A stretch of DNA of 64,000 nt from Erysipelotrichaceae bacterium (lineage in GTDB: Bacteria; Bacillota_I; Bacilli_A; Erysipelotrichales; Erysipelotrichaceae), in assembly GCA_017515475.1 (NCBI GenBank), contig JAFWFS010000013.1, positions 62,001-126,000 of the forward strand, given 5' to 3'. A program made the position numbers and the translations under genes. The notes under the pieces are model-generated. The model saw only the letters and a list, made by a program, of their open reading frames with translations. It did no database searches and had not been told where the DNA came from. Positions 50,449 to 60,723 of this stretch are shown here, piece by piece (the first letter of the stretch is position 1; the number at the start of each line of letters is the position of its first letter).

Positions 50449-52311
50449 TTATTTCTGTACGCCGACCCGTTTCAGTGAAGTGTTGTTTTCGGCTCTGGCG
50501 ATCTTCTTCTTGATCTTGGTCGAGAAGATGATTCCCGCATAAGGCGCCAGATCGATCGCAATGGAATTCGGCAGACCATGTGCCTTGACTTTCTTCGATC
50601 TGACCGGCTTGAAGTTGCACATGTTGCATCCGGAATAGATATCCTTTTCCGTATTGATCAGTTCTGTATATGTTCCTGCAAAAGGAACGCCGATCCGATA
50701 ATCGGTATAGGAGATCGGTTTCATGTTCAGAACAACCAGGAAACAGTTGTCTTCATCGTATCTGGTATAAATGTAGACGGACTGCTTGTAGTTATCGGCA
50801 TCGATCCATTTGAACGACAGTGGATCATAGTCGTAGGAATAGAATGCCTTATAAGACAGGTAAACATGGCACAGATCCCTGAACAGCCTGTTGAACGAAT
50901 CGTGAGCCGGATACTGCAGCAGGTGCCAGTCCAGACCTCGGGATTCATCGAATTCCCGGTACATCGCAATATCGTTACCTAAGAAATTCAGTTTCTTTCC
51001 CGGATGAGTAAACATGTACAGGAAGAGGTTGCGGCACTGTTTGAACTGATCCTCGTAGTTGCCCCACATCTTGTCGATGATGGTCTTCTTGGAATGGACG
51101 ACTTCATCGTGCGACAGAGGCAGAATGAACTTTTCGGAATAGAAGTAGGCCATCGAGAAGGTCAGCTGGTTGTGATGATACTGCCGGTATTCCGGATCCA
51201 TCTTATAGTATTTCAGGGTATCGTTCATCCATCCCAGATCCCACTTGTAGTCGAAGCCAAGTCCTTCATATTCCGTCGGGACGGTAACTTTCGGGAAATC
51301 CGTAGAGTCTTCCGCTATCAGCATGATATCAGGATGTTCCTTCTTGATCGAATAGTTGAAACGTTTTACGAACGAAAGACCCGATTCATTTCTGCCCAGA
51401 TTCTTGTTTCCGTCAAAGAAAATGATATTGGAAACGGCATCCATTCTTAATCCGTCAAAATGATATTCATTCAGAAAGATATTGGCCGAAGACAAAAGAA
51501 AAGAAACAACCGGTCCGGAACCCAGATCGAACTGGTAGGAACCCCACTGCGACCTGGAAATCTTCGGATCCTTGTATTCATAGCACGGTTCGCCGTCGAA
51601 ATTGCCTAAACCGAAAGCATCCGTTGCGAAATGTACATAGGCAACGTCCAGAATGACGCCAATGCCGTTAAGATGACATTCATTGACAAAATCCATCAGA
51701 TCCCATGGCGTGCCGTAACGGCTGGTAGCGGAAAGGAAACCTGTTGCCTGATATCCCCAGGAACCGTCGAACGGGTGTTCAACAACCGGCATCATTTCAA
51801 TATGGGTATAACCCATTTCCTTGACATAAGGAATCAGCTGTTCCTTAAGCTCCCTGTAGGTCGTAAGATCTCCTTCGTGCTTGAATCCATTGACATGTAC
51901 CTCGTAGATGTTTAAAGGATTCTCATAAGAGAATTTCCTTTTGCTCATGTATTCCTGATCGGTAAACTGATACTGGGACAGGTCATACATGACGGAGGCG
52001 TTGGATGGACGTCTCTCGCTGTAGAAAGCGTAAGGATCCGACTTGTCAGAAAAGCTTCCGTCTTTGTGATAGATCCTGAAACGGTAGGAATAGATACATT
52101 CGCAGTTTGGGATCACCAGATGCCAGATACCTCTGTCATCCACCTTCTCAAACGGATAGAATACCTGAAATCCTTCTCTGGACATGAACACATCGATTCC
52201 GGCGGCATGAGGAGCCCAAAGATAAAACTCGACGCCATCGCCAAGTCTGTGACAACCCATGTACTTGTATGCCTGTGTATCAATGCCTAAGAAGAAATAG
52301 TCCAGATTCAT
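50449..52311 (-). CDS. glgB: 1,4-alpha-glucan branching enzyme
   Basis: Forms alpha-1,6 branches in glycogen. 620 aa. N-terminal CBM48 (VEFYLWAPHAAGIDVFM), GH13 barrel with nucleophile Asp291 in DGLRMDAVSN and acid/base Glu334 in LIAEDSTDFP, LPLSHDEVVH as the third conserved segment, then a beta C-domain with a Lys-rich tail. In conserved region I the usual WVPxHF is replaced by AYVHFATD, a notable divergence. Last gene of the operon; starts four bases inside glgA. Confidence 0.92.
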   Translation of the reverse strand: MNLDYFFLGIDTQAYKYMGCHRLGDGVEFYLWAPHAAGIDVFMSREGFQVFYPFEKVDDRGIWHLVIPNCECIYSYRFRIYHKDGSFSDKSDPYAFYSERRPSNASVMYDLSQYQFTDQEYMSKRKFSYENPLNIYEVHVNGFKHEGDLTTYRELKEQLIPYVKEMGYTHIEMMPVVEHPFDGSWGYQATGFLSATSRYGTPWDLMDFVNECHLNGIGVILDVAYVHFATDAFGLGNFDGEPCYEYKDPKISRSQWGSYQFDLGSGPVVSFLLSSANIFLNEYHFDGLRMDAVSNIIFFDGNKNLGRNESGLSFVKRFNYSIKKEHPDIMLIAEDSTDFPKVTVPTEYEGLGFDYKWDLGWMNDTLKYYKMDPEYRQYHHNQLTFSMAYFYSEKFILPLSHDEVVHSKKTIIDKMWGNYEDQFKQCRNLFLYMFTHPGKKLNFLGNDIAMYREFDESRGLDWHLLQYPAHDSFNRLFRDLCHVYLSYKAFYSYDYDPLSFKWIDADNYKQSVYIYTRYDEDNCFLVVLNMKPISYTDYRIGVPFAGTYTELINTEKDIYSGCNMCNFKPVRSKKVKAHGLPNSIAIDLAPYAGIIFSTKIKKKIARAENNTSLKRVGVQK

Positions 52312-53750
52312 TTGATCAATACCCTTCTATACAGTTCTTCGTATTCTCTAGCCGATTTTGCAAATGAAACGTCGTATTTCATTGCATTCTTGATCAGCAT
52401 CTTCCATCTTTCAGGATATTCGTAATACTGCGTATAGGCATAGTTAAACGCATTCAGGAAATCATGAACGGAATAAGGACCGAATGTAAATCCTGTTCCT
52501 GTCATTTCATATTCATTCAGCGGTTCAACCGTATCCTTCAGTCCGCCTGTCTCTCTGACAAACGGCAGCGTACCGTAACGCATGGAGATCAGCTGTGAAA
52601 TGCCGCACGGTTCAAACAGCGAAGGCATCAGCAGCATGTCCAGACCCGCATACATGTTGTGGGCCAGTGCCTCATTATATCCGCAGTAGTACACGAAACG
52701 CCCCTTGTTTTCGTTTTCCAGCATCTTGAAGGAGTATTCATGCTTGGATTCGCCTGTGCCAAGGATGGCCACCTGTACATCTTTTCTCAGGATATCCTGA
52801 ATAGCACCCAGTACGAGATCGGCACCTTTCTGGAAAGTGAGTCTCGAAACCATACCGATCAGCAAAGTATCCGGTTTCTCTTCCAGACCCAGCTGATACT
52901 GCAGAGATCTCTTGTTTTCTTTCTTGCCCTTCAGATAGTTCCTGATACCGTAGTTGTAGTAGATGCTCTTATCGGTCATCGGATTGAAGGAATCGGTATC
53001 GATACCGTTGACAATGCCGAACAGATCCGCTCCGCGATAACGCAAGATCACATCCAGCTTATTGCCGTATTCCGGTGTCTGGATTTCCTGAGCATAAGTC
53101 CTGGATACCGTCGTAACGTAATCCGCGAATACAATACCGATTTTCATGAAGTTGCAGTAGTCGTTGTAACGCAGATCGCCGTTCTCATAGTAATGATAAT
53201 CAAATGCCAGATAATCGAACAGAACCTTCTTGTCGTATTCTCCCTGATAAGCCAGGTTATGGATCGTCAGAATGTGCTTGATATTCCGGATCGATTCGAT
53301 TGCATTGTATCTGACCTTGCACAGAGCAGGCAGAACAGCCGCATGGTAGTCGTGTTCATGACAGATGTCCGGATAGTAATCCAGCTTGATCATCATTTCC
53401 AGTACGGCGCAGTTGTAGAAAGAGAACCTTGCCGCATCATCCGCATAGCCGTAGATGCCGTCACGGTAGAAATATGTATCATTCTCAATGAACAGATACT
53501 CTACTCCCTCGTTGAAATACGAGTAGATGTTTGCTTCTTCATTGATATAACCGCTATGTACATAGATATGATCCAGATACTTCATGCCTTCGTAATACTT
53601 CTCTTTGATCGTTTTAAACATCGGCATGACGACCCGTACTTCAAAGTTCTCTTTATCAAGAGCCTTAGGCAAAGCATATACGACGTCGGCTAAACCGCCG
53701 GTCTTAACAAATGGCAGGGATTCGAAAGAAACAAACAGTACTTTAATCAT
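52308..53750 (-). CDS. glgA: Glycogen synthase (GT5)
   Basis: Transfers glucose from ADP-glucose to glycogen ends. 480 aa, normal length. KTGGLADVVYALPKAL at residues 16-31 binds the ADP-glucose phosphate; second Rossmann domain with MPSLFEPCGISQL and the conserved catalytic Glu. ATGA overlap with glgB and one-base overlap with glgD. Confidence 0.96.
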   Translation of the reverse strand: MIKVLFVSFESLPFVKTGGLADVVYALPKALDKENFEVRVVMPMFKTIKEKYYEGMKYLDHIYVHSGYINEEANIYSYFNEGVEYLFIENDTYFYRDGIYGYADDAARFSFYNCAVLEMMIKLDYYPDICHEHDYHAAVLPALCKVRYNAIESIRNIKHILTIHNLAYQGEYDKKVLFDYLAFDYHYYENGDLRYNDYCNFMKIGIVFADYVTTVSRTYAQEIQTPEYGNKLDVILRYRGADLFGIVNGIDTDSFNPMTDKSIYYNYGIRNYLKGKKENKRSLQYQLGLEEKPDTLLIGMVSRLTFQKGADLVLGAIQDILRKDVQVAILGTGESKHEYSFKMLENENKGRFVYYCGYNEALAHNMYAGLDMLLMPSLFEPCGISQLISMRYGTLPFVRETGGLKDTVEPLNEYEMTGTGFTFGPYSVHDFLNAFNYAYTQYYEYPERWKMLIKNAMKYDVSFAKSAREYEELYRRVLIK

Positions 53751-54865
53751 TAGATCCGGTCTCCTCGTTTAATGTAAATCGGTTCTTCGTCCGTACCACG
53801 CAGATCCTTCACATGGGTGATGATCGTGAGTCTGTCGACGACAGCATGGTCCATCTTGACGTTCTTATCGATAAATGTATCGGGTAGGACGATGGAGTCC
53901 TTAACAACGGCACCTTCCTTGATGATGACATTTCTGCCGATAACGGAATTGATGACAGTTCCTTCGATCTGACAGCCGTTGGCTACGATAGAACCCTTAA
54001 CGGTTGCACCAGGCTTGTATAGTGTCGGACAGGAGTCGTTGGTCATCGTATAGATCGGCCAGTCTTCATTGATCAGCCTGGTCAGTTCCTTCTCTTTCTT
54101 GATCTGCATGTTGGCATCGTAGTAGGCCTTTAATGTAGAGATGCAAGCGCAGAATCCGCGGTGCTGATAGGCACCGATCTTCATCGCTCTGACGCAGTCG
54201 GCAACGATATCCGACAGAGAATAGAGGCTTGAAGTCATGCTTGCTTCTTCAACCAGCTGTTTGAATGTCAGGGTAGACATGACATAGGTTTCAAGAGAAA
54301 CGTTGCCGTTCTTGTATTTGCCACGGTTCTTATGGAACTCGGTAACTCTCTTCTTGTCATCGATGGTCAGAATATCGCCCATCAGATAGGAAGTGTCCGT
54401 ATTGTTCGCATTGTGATACAGGATCGTAATGTCGTTCTTGGACTTGATGTGATAATCCAGCAGCTCCGAGAAATCCTGCTTAAAGATGAAATGGGACGGT
54501 GCAATGACGACATAGGAAGGGTTTTCTACATCGACAAATTCCATATAGGTCTTGAAAGCCAGAATATCGACATTAAACAGATCATTGTTGGCGAAATTGT
54601 TGTCTCCATGCAGAAGATGGATCTTGCCCTTCTTGGAGTTGATGTTGTAGCTTGTTCTGGTAATGTGTTCTACGGCAGAACGCTCTCTGTTCTTGATGTA
54701 CACCTTGATGGAATCAATACCGGAGTTGGTAAAGTTCGAAAGCATAAAGTCCAGAACACGGTATCTGCCTAAGATAGAAGTAGCAGAAATCGGACGGAAG
54801 TCTTCCAGCCCCTTGACATGGACATAGGAAGGTTCAAAATTCAGAATACCTAATACCTTACTCAT
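53750..54865 (-). CDS. glgD: Glucose-1-phosphate adenylyltransferase regulatory subunit
   Basis: 371 aa, nucleotidyltransferase-like domain plus a C-terminal left-handed beta-helix ([20 protein letters not shown]). Typical of GlgD: it has the fold of GlgC but lacks the GGxGxRL pyrophosphorylase loop (N-terminus [22 protein letters not shown]), so it should be non-catalytic and modulate GlgC in a heterotetramer. Start ATG 54865 overlaps the glgC end by eight bases, with SD AGGCAGGTG. Confidence 0.93.
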   Translation of the reverse strand: MSKVLGILNFEPSYVHVKGLEDFRPISATSILGRYRVLDFMLSNFTNSGIDSIKVYIKNRERSAVEHITRTSYNINSKKGKIHLLHGDNNFANNDLFNVDILAFKTYMEFVDVENPSYVVIAPSHFIFKQDFSELLDYHIKSKNDITILYHNANNTDTSYLMGDILTIDDKKRVTEFHKNRGKYKNGNVSLETYVMSTLTFKQLVEEASMTSSLYSLSDIVADCVRAMKIGAYQHRGFCACISTLKAYYDANMQIKKEKELTRLINEDWPIYTMTNDSCPTLYKPGATVKGSIVANGCQIEGTVINSVIGRNVIIKEGAVVKDSIVLPDTFIDKNVKMDHAVVDRLTIITHVKDLRGTDEEPIYIKRGDRI

Positions 54866-56012
54866 GCTGTTCACCTGCCTTTGCAATCAGGGCTTTTGAT
54901 ACAAGCAGAACGTCTGCCGAATCCTTCTTTCCCAATACCATACCGTCAGGGATCCTGACGTCATCGGCAACCAGACATCTCGTTAACTTGGCGCCCTTAC
55001 CAACAACGACATCGTTCATGATGACCGACTGATCAACTGTGGCATTTTCTCTAACTTCTACACCCGAGAATATGACGGAATGAGAAACCTTCCCATTTAC
55101 GATCGCACCCTGGGTAATGAAGGCGTTGTCGATCACGGCATTCTCACCGATGCACTGCGGCGTTGCGCTGGCATCGTTCGTATAGATCTTCCAGTCGGGA
55201 TCGAATAGATCCAGACCGCTGTTTTCTTTCAGCAGATCCATATTGGCTTCCCAGAGAGAATCGATAGTTCCGACATCCTTCCAGTATCCTTTGAAACGGT
55301 AAGCCTGCAGTTTCAGTTTATCGTTCAAATAGGCAGGGATGATGTTCTTGCCGAAGTCATGCGAAGACTCGGCAATCTTTGCATCATCTTTCAGATACTT
55401 TCTCAAAGTCTTGTAGGTAAAGATGTAGACGCCCATGGAAGCCAGATTGGATTTCGGCTGTTTCGGTTTTTCTTCGAATTCAACGATCTTGTCGTTCTTG
55501 TCGGTATTCATGATGCCGAAACGGCTTGCTTCCTTCATCGGTACTTCGATAACGGCAATCGTTGCATCCGCCTTGGAGTCGATATGCTTCTGCAGCATGC
55601 TTTCATAGTTCATCTTGTAGATGTGGTCACCGGAAAGCACCAGAACATATTCGGCTTCTTCCTGATCCAGGAAATCCAGGTTCTGATAGATTGCATCGGC
55701 CGTACCGTTGTACAGACCCAGACCTGTTTCATCTTTTTCTCTTGGCGACAGGACATAAACGCCGCCGCCGTTGGAATCAAGACCCCACGTGGAACTCCTG
55801 GCACTGTAGGAACTCAGAAGAATGGATTCATACTGAACCAGAACACCGACAGTCGAGATGTGCGAGTTTGCACAGTTAGACAGTGCAAAGTCGATGATCC
55901 GATACTTGCCGCCGAAGTGTACAGCCGGTTTCGCAACCTTTTTGGTCAAATCAAAAAGACGTGAACCTCTGCCTCCTGCAAGTATCATTGCTACCATATT
56001 ATTCTTTTTCAT
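54858..56012 (-). CDS. glgC: Glucose-1-phosphate adenylyltransferase
   Basis: Makes ADP-glucose from glucose-1-phosphate and ATP. 384 aa. Substrate loop [30 protein letters not shown], then [15 protein letters not shown] and a C-terminal beta-helix. Clear SD AAGGAG. A 26-base gap to pulA contains a TATAAT, which could be a weak internal promoter. Confidence 0.96.
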   Translation of the reverse strand: MKKNNMVAMILAGGRGSRLFDLTKKVAKPAVHFGGKYRIIDFALSNCANSHISTVGVLVQYESILLSSYSARSSTWGLDSNGGGVYVLSPREKDETGLGLYNGTADAIYQNLDFLDQEEAEYVLVLSGDHIYKMNYESMLQKHIDSKADATIAVIEVPMKEASRFGIMNTDKNDKIVEFEEKPKQPKSNLASMGVYIFTYKTLRKYLKDDAKIAESSHDFGKNIIPAYLNDKLKLQAYRFKGYWKDVGTIDSLWEANMDLLKENSGLDLFDPDWKIYTNDASATPQCIGENAVIDNAFITQGAIVNGKVSHSVIFSGVEVRENATVDQSVIMNDVVVGKGAKLTRCLVADDVRIPDGMVLGKKDSADVLLVSKALIAKAGEQHE

Positions 56013-56038
56013 TGGAATACTCCTTAATACTAATTTTA

Positions 56039-57739
56039 TTATACATCATCAGATCTGCATATCACTATCGAATAAGCCGATATTTCTATGCTTTGTGATC
56101 TCCTGACGCATCTTCCATGTTCATCAAAGAGGATCTCGTAATTCTTTCCGTCCGCAAATACGTAGTTGTTTTCGAACGGATTAATAAAGATCATCAGATC
56201 ATTGAGATGGTAGATCAGACAGTCTCCGAATTCCTCGAAACGGAAATCGGCATCGTCATCGGTGAAACTGCTGTGCTGCTTTCTGAAAGAGATCAGATCG
56301 GCTATGTATCTGCAGTTTTCACTGTTTCTGACTTTCAGCTGCCAGTCCAGCTGATTGATGGTATCCAGAGAATTATAGGAATTCCTGACACCGTTCTTGG
56401 TCCGGTAAAACTCTTCCCCGGCATGAATGAACGGAATGCCTCTGGACACCAGAACAAGGCTTAATGCCAGTGTACATCTCTTCTCGTTGATCCATCTTGG
56501 ATCGGAGGATTTGTATAGCATCATTCTGTCGAAGAATGTATGATCGTCATGGCACTCCACGTAATTCACCGATTGACTGTGAGCCAGATAGTGCATGTCG
56601 CAGCACAGGGACTTGATTACATTGCTTCTGATATCCCTGTTTCCGGATACATAGTGGATCATCGTATCTCTGAAGTAATCGTTGAACATCGCGACTTCCG
56701 GAAGCTTTCTGGCATTCGGGATGGATGCTCTCAGTTCTTCAGGCAGAACATCGCCCATGTCCCAGCCTTCGCCATATACGACAAAATCCCGCTTATAGGC
56801 ACACAAAAGACTTCTGATCTGATTGACTGTTTCGATATCCAGGATCCCCATCAGATCCATCCTGATTCCATCGATGTCGAACAGTTCCAGATAACGCAGC
56901 GTCATCTCCTTCAGATATTCTCTGACAAAGACATCTTCCGACCTGATCTCACTTCCGCACATCGTACCCTGGGCAAGCTTTCCGTCTTCCATGTAACGGA
57001 AAACATGACCCGGAAGCATCTTCTCAAGGTCAAAGCGGTGAATGCTGTAAACGTGATTGAAAACCACATCCAGCGCGACACGGATATTATGGGAATGCAG
57101 GACATTGACCGCATGTCTTAATTCATTGACATAGGCATACGGATCGCCCTGATCGTAGACATAATCCTTCTTGACATAGTTGTATGCCAGAGGATTGTAG
57201 CCCCAGTTGTATTCGGTCTTGTCGTTGTCGAAATCCATGACCGGCATCAGCTGCAGATGGGTGATCCCTATATCGATGAGATGATCCAGTCCGATCGCTT
57301 CTCCTTCGTATCTTAAGCCTTCTTCTGTGAAGGCCAGGAACTTCCTTGGATATCTTCCGGTAAAGGAAGGACTGCTGGAGAAATCCCGGACATTGCATTC
57401 ATAGATGATCATGTCCCGGTATTCTTCCGGCATGATAGTTTCTTTCAGAAACTTGTCCGGATTCAGGACGATCGAATCGTTCTCATCTGATAAATACGCA
57501 AAAGGGTCCCTAAAACAGAGACCCTTTTCGTTTCTGTAATGATATCTTTCCAGTTCCAGATCACCGCCTAAGGCAATCTCAAAAACAAAACCGTTTCTAT
57601 GCATCTGATAGGCATGGTTCCTGATAACAAGTTCCATATTCTCATATTCCGGAGCAAAAACCCGAAAAACCGTCCTATCCGGCTGATATATGCTTCCTAA
57701 AGCTCTGATATTAAAATCACTGATCGTATATTCTCTCAT
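56039..57739 (-). CDS. pulA: Type I pullulanase-like debranching enzyme
   Basis: Hydrolyses alpha-1,6 links. 566 aa with no signal peptide, so cytoplasmic. N-terminal CBM48-like strand region, GH13 barrel: YNWGYNP at 177-183 (type I pullulanases usually have YNWGYDP), LDVVFNHV (region I), nucleophile Asp295 in GIRMDLMGI, acid/base Glu324 in VYGEGWDMG and ECHDDHTFF (region IV). It is shorter than many pullulanases. Its position in a glycogen synthesis operon suggests trimming of branches or combined synthesis/turnover. Confidence 0.9.
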   Translation of the reverse strand: MREYTISDFNIRALGSIYQPDRTVFRVFAPEYENMELVIRNHAYQMHRNGFVFEIALGGDLELERYHYRNEKGLCFRDPFAYLSDENDSIVLNPDKFLKETIMPEEYRDMIIYECNVRDFSSSPSFTGRYPRKFLAFTEEGLRYEGEAIGLDHLIDIGITHLQLMPVMDFDNDKTEYNWGYNPLAYNYVKKDYVYDQGDPYAYVNELRHAVNVLHSHNIRVALDVVFNHVYSIHRFDLEKMLPGHVFRYMEDGKLAQGTMCGSEIRSEDVFVREYLKEMTLRYLELFDIDGIRMDLMGILDIETVNQIRSLLCAYKRDFVVYGEGWDMGDVLPEELRASIPNARKLPEVAMFNDYFRDTMIHYVSGNRDIRSNVIKSLCCDMHYLAHSQSVNYVECHDDHTFFDRMMLYKSSDPRWINEKRCTLALSLVLVSRGIPFIHAGEEFYRTKNGVRNSYNSLDTINQLDWQLKVRNSENCRYIADLISFRKQHSSFTDDDADFRFEEFGDCLIYHLNDLMIFINPFENNYVFADGKNYEILFDEHGRCVRRSQSIEISAYSIVICRSDDV

Positions 57740-58551
57740 TATCGGTAATCTTCTAATTTATTCTTGGCTTCCAGGGAATCGATGATGCCCATGACGATCT
57801 TCTCGATCTTACTGCCCTTGGAATAATCGGCTTTCACCGCAAAAGTGGCGCGTTTATCCGTATACAGTTTCTCTGCCCGATTGCGTTTGGAATCATCGCC
57901 AAACACGGCAATGGTGGTACCGCCGTTCTGCTGAACGACCTTCATGCTAGGAACATCCGTGCTTCCGTCTCCGAAATAGACCATGTTCTCCAGCGGAATG
58001 TATTTCTGCGATTCCGGAGTGGAACTGTTCAGATCTTCATCGTTGGTTTCTTTCAGAACACCTTTGTTGATCCTGAACAGATACTGGGTCTTCATCGTAT
58101 AGTTGACGGCTCTGGATGGCCACAGGACTTTTCCTTTCTCGTCATAGGCATAGGTGCAGGCATAAATCTTCTTGAATTCCGAAGCGATCTGGGTGCCCTT
58201 GATGATATCCGTCAGACCGGAAGAAATGATGTAGTGTTCCACATTCACATGATGCTTCTTTCCGTAGTCGTTGATCCGCTTGAACCAGGTCTTGACTCCC
58301 TTGTACAGCTCAACGTATTTTCCTTCTTCAATCAGCTGTTTCTGAGTCAGATCCGGATTCTTTCTGATCATCATGTACATGTAGGAAAGAATGGAATCAC
58401 AGTTATGTTTCTGCGAAAAGACGCCGCATTCGTTCCAGAAATCGGCAGGATTCTCATAACCCAGGGATTTGATGTAGTGGAATTCTTGCATGTCTTTCGG
58501 AGAAAGAGTTTTATCAAAGTCGTAGATCAATGCCAGTTTTCCGTTTTTCAT
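57739..58551 (-). CDS. HAD-superfamily phosphatase, SerB-like
   Basis: 270 aa. Motif I DFDKTLS (nucleophile Asp11, acid/base Asp13), a Ser/Thr in IISSGL (motif II), a Lys near GKVL and motif IV FGDGSTDVPSM. Helical cap at about 20-100 between motifs I and II. Substrate unknown; the glycogen context allows a sugar phosphate, but serine- or other phosphatases of the same subfamily are possible. First gene of the operon: start codon of pulA overlaps its stop (TAATG). TATAAT eight bases before ATG, no SD. Confidence 0.8.
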   Translation of the reverse strand: MKNGKLALIYDFDKTLSPKDMQEFHYIKSLGYENPADFWNECGVFSQKHNCDSILSYMYMMIRKNPDLTQKQLIEEGKYVELYKGVKTWFKRINDYGKKHHVNVEHYIISSGLTDIIKGTQIASEFKKIYACTYAYDEKGKVLWPSRAVNYTMKTQYLFRINKGVLKETNDEDLNSSTPESQKYIPLENMVYFGDGSTDVPSMKVVQQNGGTTIAVFGDDSKRNRAEKLYTDKRATFAVKADYSKGSKIEKIVMGIIDSLEAKNKLEDYR

Positions 58552-58601
58552 ACGATTTCATTATAACAAAAAAAGGTACCTGTTTGTTTGTATCAGTACA
58601 T

Positions 58602-58628
58602 AAAAAATAGAGGACTAGTCCTCTATTT
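58602..58628 (-). terminator. Terminator of the pepP-xth-pepV operon
   Basis: Perfect 10-base stem AAATAGAGGA/TCCTCTATTT, loop CTAG, containing the pepV stop; T-run on the minus strand. Confidence 0.82.
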
Positions 58629-59964
58629 CGTTCAAATTCTTGATCGCTTCAACGTAGATCTCGATCTGTTTCTTGAAATTCTCCAGATTCAGGGATTCGT
58701 TGGCATCGTGAATGTGATTGTCTTCACCCGCGAATTCGCAGCCGAAAGCGATGCAGTTGTGGATGGCCTTGGCATACGTACCTCCGCCGATGGCTTCCAT
58801 TTCGCTCTGTCTGTCTCCGGTAACGTCTTCGTAGGCTTTCTTTAAAGCCTTGATCATCGGGGTATCGATATCAAAGTATAACGGTTCAACCAATCCTCTG
58901 ATACGCAGCTCGTTGTTTTCATCGGCGAAATTCATCAGTTCACAGACTTTTCCGCTAGTCGTCATGACCGGAAAACGCATGTCAAGACTCATATGGATCT
59001 CATCGTTTTCTTTTGCAATAACGCCGAAGTTGATGGATGTATTCGATACGCTGTCTTTGATTTTCTCGAAACCCGCCAGTTCGCCATGGACCGTCAGAGC
59101 AAAATGTTCATGGAACCATCTGACGAAACTGTCGTCGAAGCCGGATGCATACAGCGCTTCCAGAAGATGGGAAATGGCGTTGACGCCCAGATCAGGCGTG
59201 GATGCATGCGCAGCTACGCCGTAGACCGTGATCTTTACATCACCGTCGTGTATGATGTCGTATTTCACATTATGTTCATCCAGAAAACCCTTGAACTTTT
59301 CTTCATCGAAAGAAGCTTCCGGCACAACGGCATTCACCTTCTTGCAAACGACATTGGAAGCCTCTCCGCCTTTGATATCGATGATCCTGCTGCCGTGTGC
59401 TGCAACCAGAGCCGTGTACATGCCCTTTTCCGCATAGATGCCGGGGAAGTTTCCGTCCGGTGTATAACCATAATCGATGTGACCTTTCTTTTCCACATAA
59501 TGGGCAATGCATGCTGAACCGGTCTCTTCGTTACATCCCAAAATCAGTCTGATTCTTTTCCTGAAAGGATATTTCTCATCAATCAGATATTTCAAGGCAT
59601 ACATCGAAGCAACGGCTCCGCCCTTGTCGTCCGATACGCCTCTTCCATAAACAAAGCCGTCTTTTTCAACCATTTCAAACGGATCCGTATTCCAGCCCTC
59701 TCCTGCCGGAACAACATCCAAATGGGCCAGAATACCGATCAGCTTATCTCCCGATCCTGTCTCGCCATAGCCGCAGTAATAGTCGAGATTCTCGGTCTTC
59801 AGACCTTTCTCTTCCATCATCTGCAAAGCCTTGTCCAGCACTTTTCTATTCGTTGAACCGAAAGGTTTCTCATCATCTGAATAAACCGAATTATAGGATA
59901 CCAGCTCTTTCAGATCCGCTTTCATGTTTTCAAAATTCGCTTCAATAAACTCTTTTACCAGCAT
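58615..59964 (-). CDS. pepV: Dipeptidase PepV (M20A)
   Basis: Zinc dipeptidase, 449 aa. Metal and catalytic motifs: LAHLDVVPAGEGW, GRGVSDDKGG, CNEETGS and GGGTYAKAI near the C-terminus. The large lid domain lies between residues ~180 and 380. SD GGAGG; three bases after xth. It forms a peptide-use transcript with the aminopeptidase P. Confidence 0.93.
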   Translation of the reverse strand: MLVKEFIEANFENMKADLKELVSYNSVYSDDEKPFGSTNRKVLDKALQMMEEKGLKTENLDYYCGYGETGSGDKLIGILAHLDVVPAGEGWNTDPFEMVEKDGFVYGRGVSDDKGGAVASMYALKYLIDEKYPFRKRIRLILGCNEETGSACIAHYVEKKGHIDYGYTPDGNFPGIYAEKGMYTALVAAHGSRIIDIKGGEASNVVCKKVNAVVPEASFDEEKFKGFLDEHNVKYDIIHDGDVKITVYGVAAHASTPDLGVNAISHLLEALYASGFDDSFVRWFHEHFALTVHGELAGFEKIKDSVSNTSINFGVIAKENDEIHMSLDMRFPVMTTSGKVCELMNFADENNELRIRGLVEPLYFDIDTPMIKALKKAYEDVTGDRQSEMEAIGGGTYAKAIHNCIAFGCEFAGEDNHIHDANESLNLENFKKQIEIYVEAIKNLNEIED

Positions 59965-59967
59965 CTT

Positions 59968-60723
59968 CTATTCCTCCATAATCAATCCGATCGGACAATG
60001 ATCGCTGCCCTGAATCTCATCGTAGATCACGCTGTCTTTCACTCTATCCATCAGTCTGTCGGATACCACGAAATAATCGATCCTCCAGCCTACGCCTCTT
60101 TCTCTGGCTCTGGTCCGGTACGACCACCAGGTGTACTTCACTTTATCGGGATAGATCTTTCTGAATGAATCGGTAAATCCGCTGTCCAGCAGCTTGCCGA
60201 ACTTTTCTCTCTCCTGATCGGAGAAACCGGCAGAAAAATGATTTTCATCCGGATTTTTCAGATCGATCTCGTTATGCGCAACATTCAGGTCACCGGTATA
60301 GATGACCGGCTTCTTCTGATCCAGCTTCATCAGATGGGCACGCAGATCATCCTCCCAATGCATCCTGTAGTCGATGCGCTTGAGACCGTCCTTGGAATTT
60401 GGCACATATGCGCATACGAAATAGAAATCTTCATACTCCAGAGTGATGACCCTTCCTTCTCTGGGGTGATCCTCTCCTTCAATGTCGAAGGAAACAGACA
60501 AAGGTTCCTTTTTGGTCAGGACCATCGTTCCGGAATAGCCTTTCTTCTCTGCAGAATTCATGTAACGGATATAGCCGTCAAAGATATAGAACAGCTGATC
60601 CTCCTGCATTTTCGTTTCCTGAAAGGCCATGATGTCAGGATCTTCTTTTTCCAGAAAAGGAAGCAGTTCTCCCTTGGACATCACCGCTCTTAAACCATTT
60701 ACGTTCCAGCTTATCAGTTTCAT
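59968..60723 (-). CDS. xth: Exodeoxyribonuclease III / AP endonuclease
   Basis: Base-excision repair nuclease, 251 aa. ISWNVNGLRA, catalytic FQETKM, GDLNVAHNEIDL and GSDHCPIGL motifs of the ExoA/Xth family. The start overlaps the aminopeptidase stop (ATGA), a functionally unrelated operon partner. Confidence 0.96.
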   Translation of the reverse strand: MKLISWNVNGLRAVMSKGELLPFLEKEDPDIMAFQETKMQEDQLFYIFDGYIRYMNSAEKKGYSGTMVLTKKEPLSVSFDIEGEDHPREGRVITLEYEDFYFVCAYVPNSKDGLKRIDYRMHWEDDLRAHLMKLDQKKPVIYTGDLNVAHNEIDLKNPDENHFSAGFSDQEREKFGKLLDSGFTDSFRKIYPDKVKYTWWSYRTRARERGVGWRIDYFVVSDRLMDRVKDSVIYDEIQGSDHCPIGLIMEE

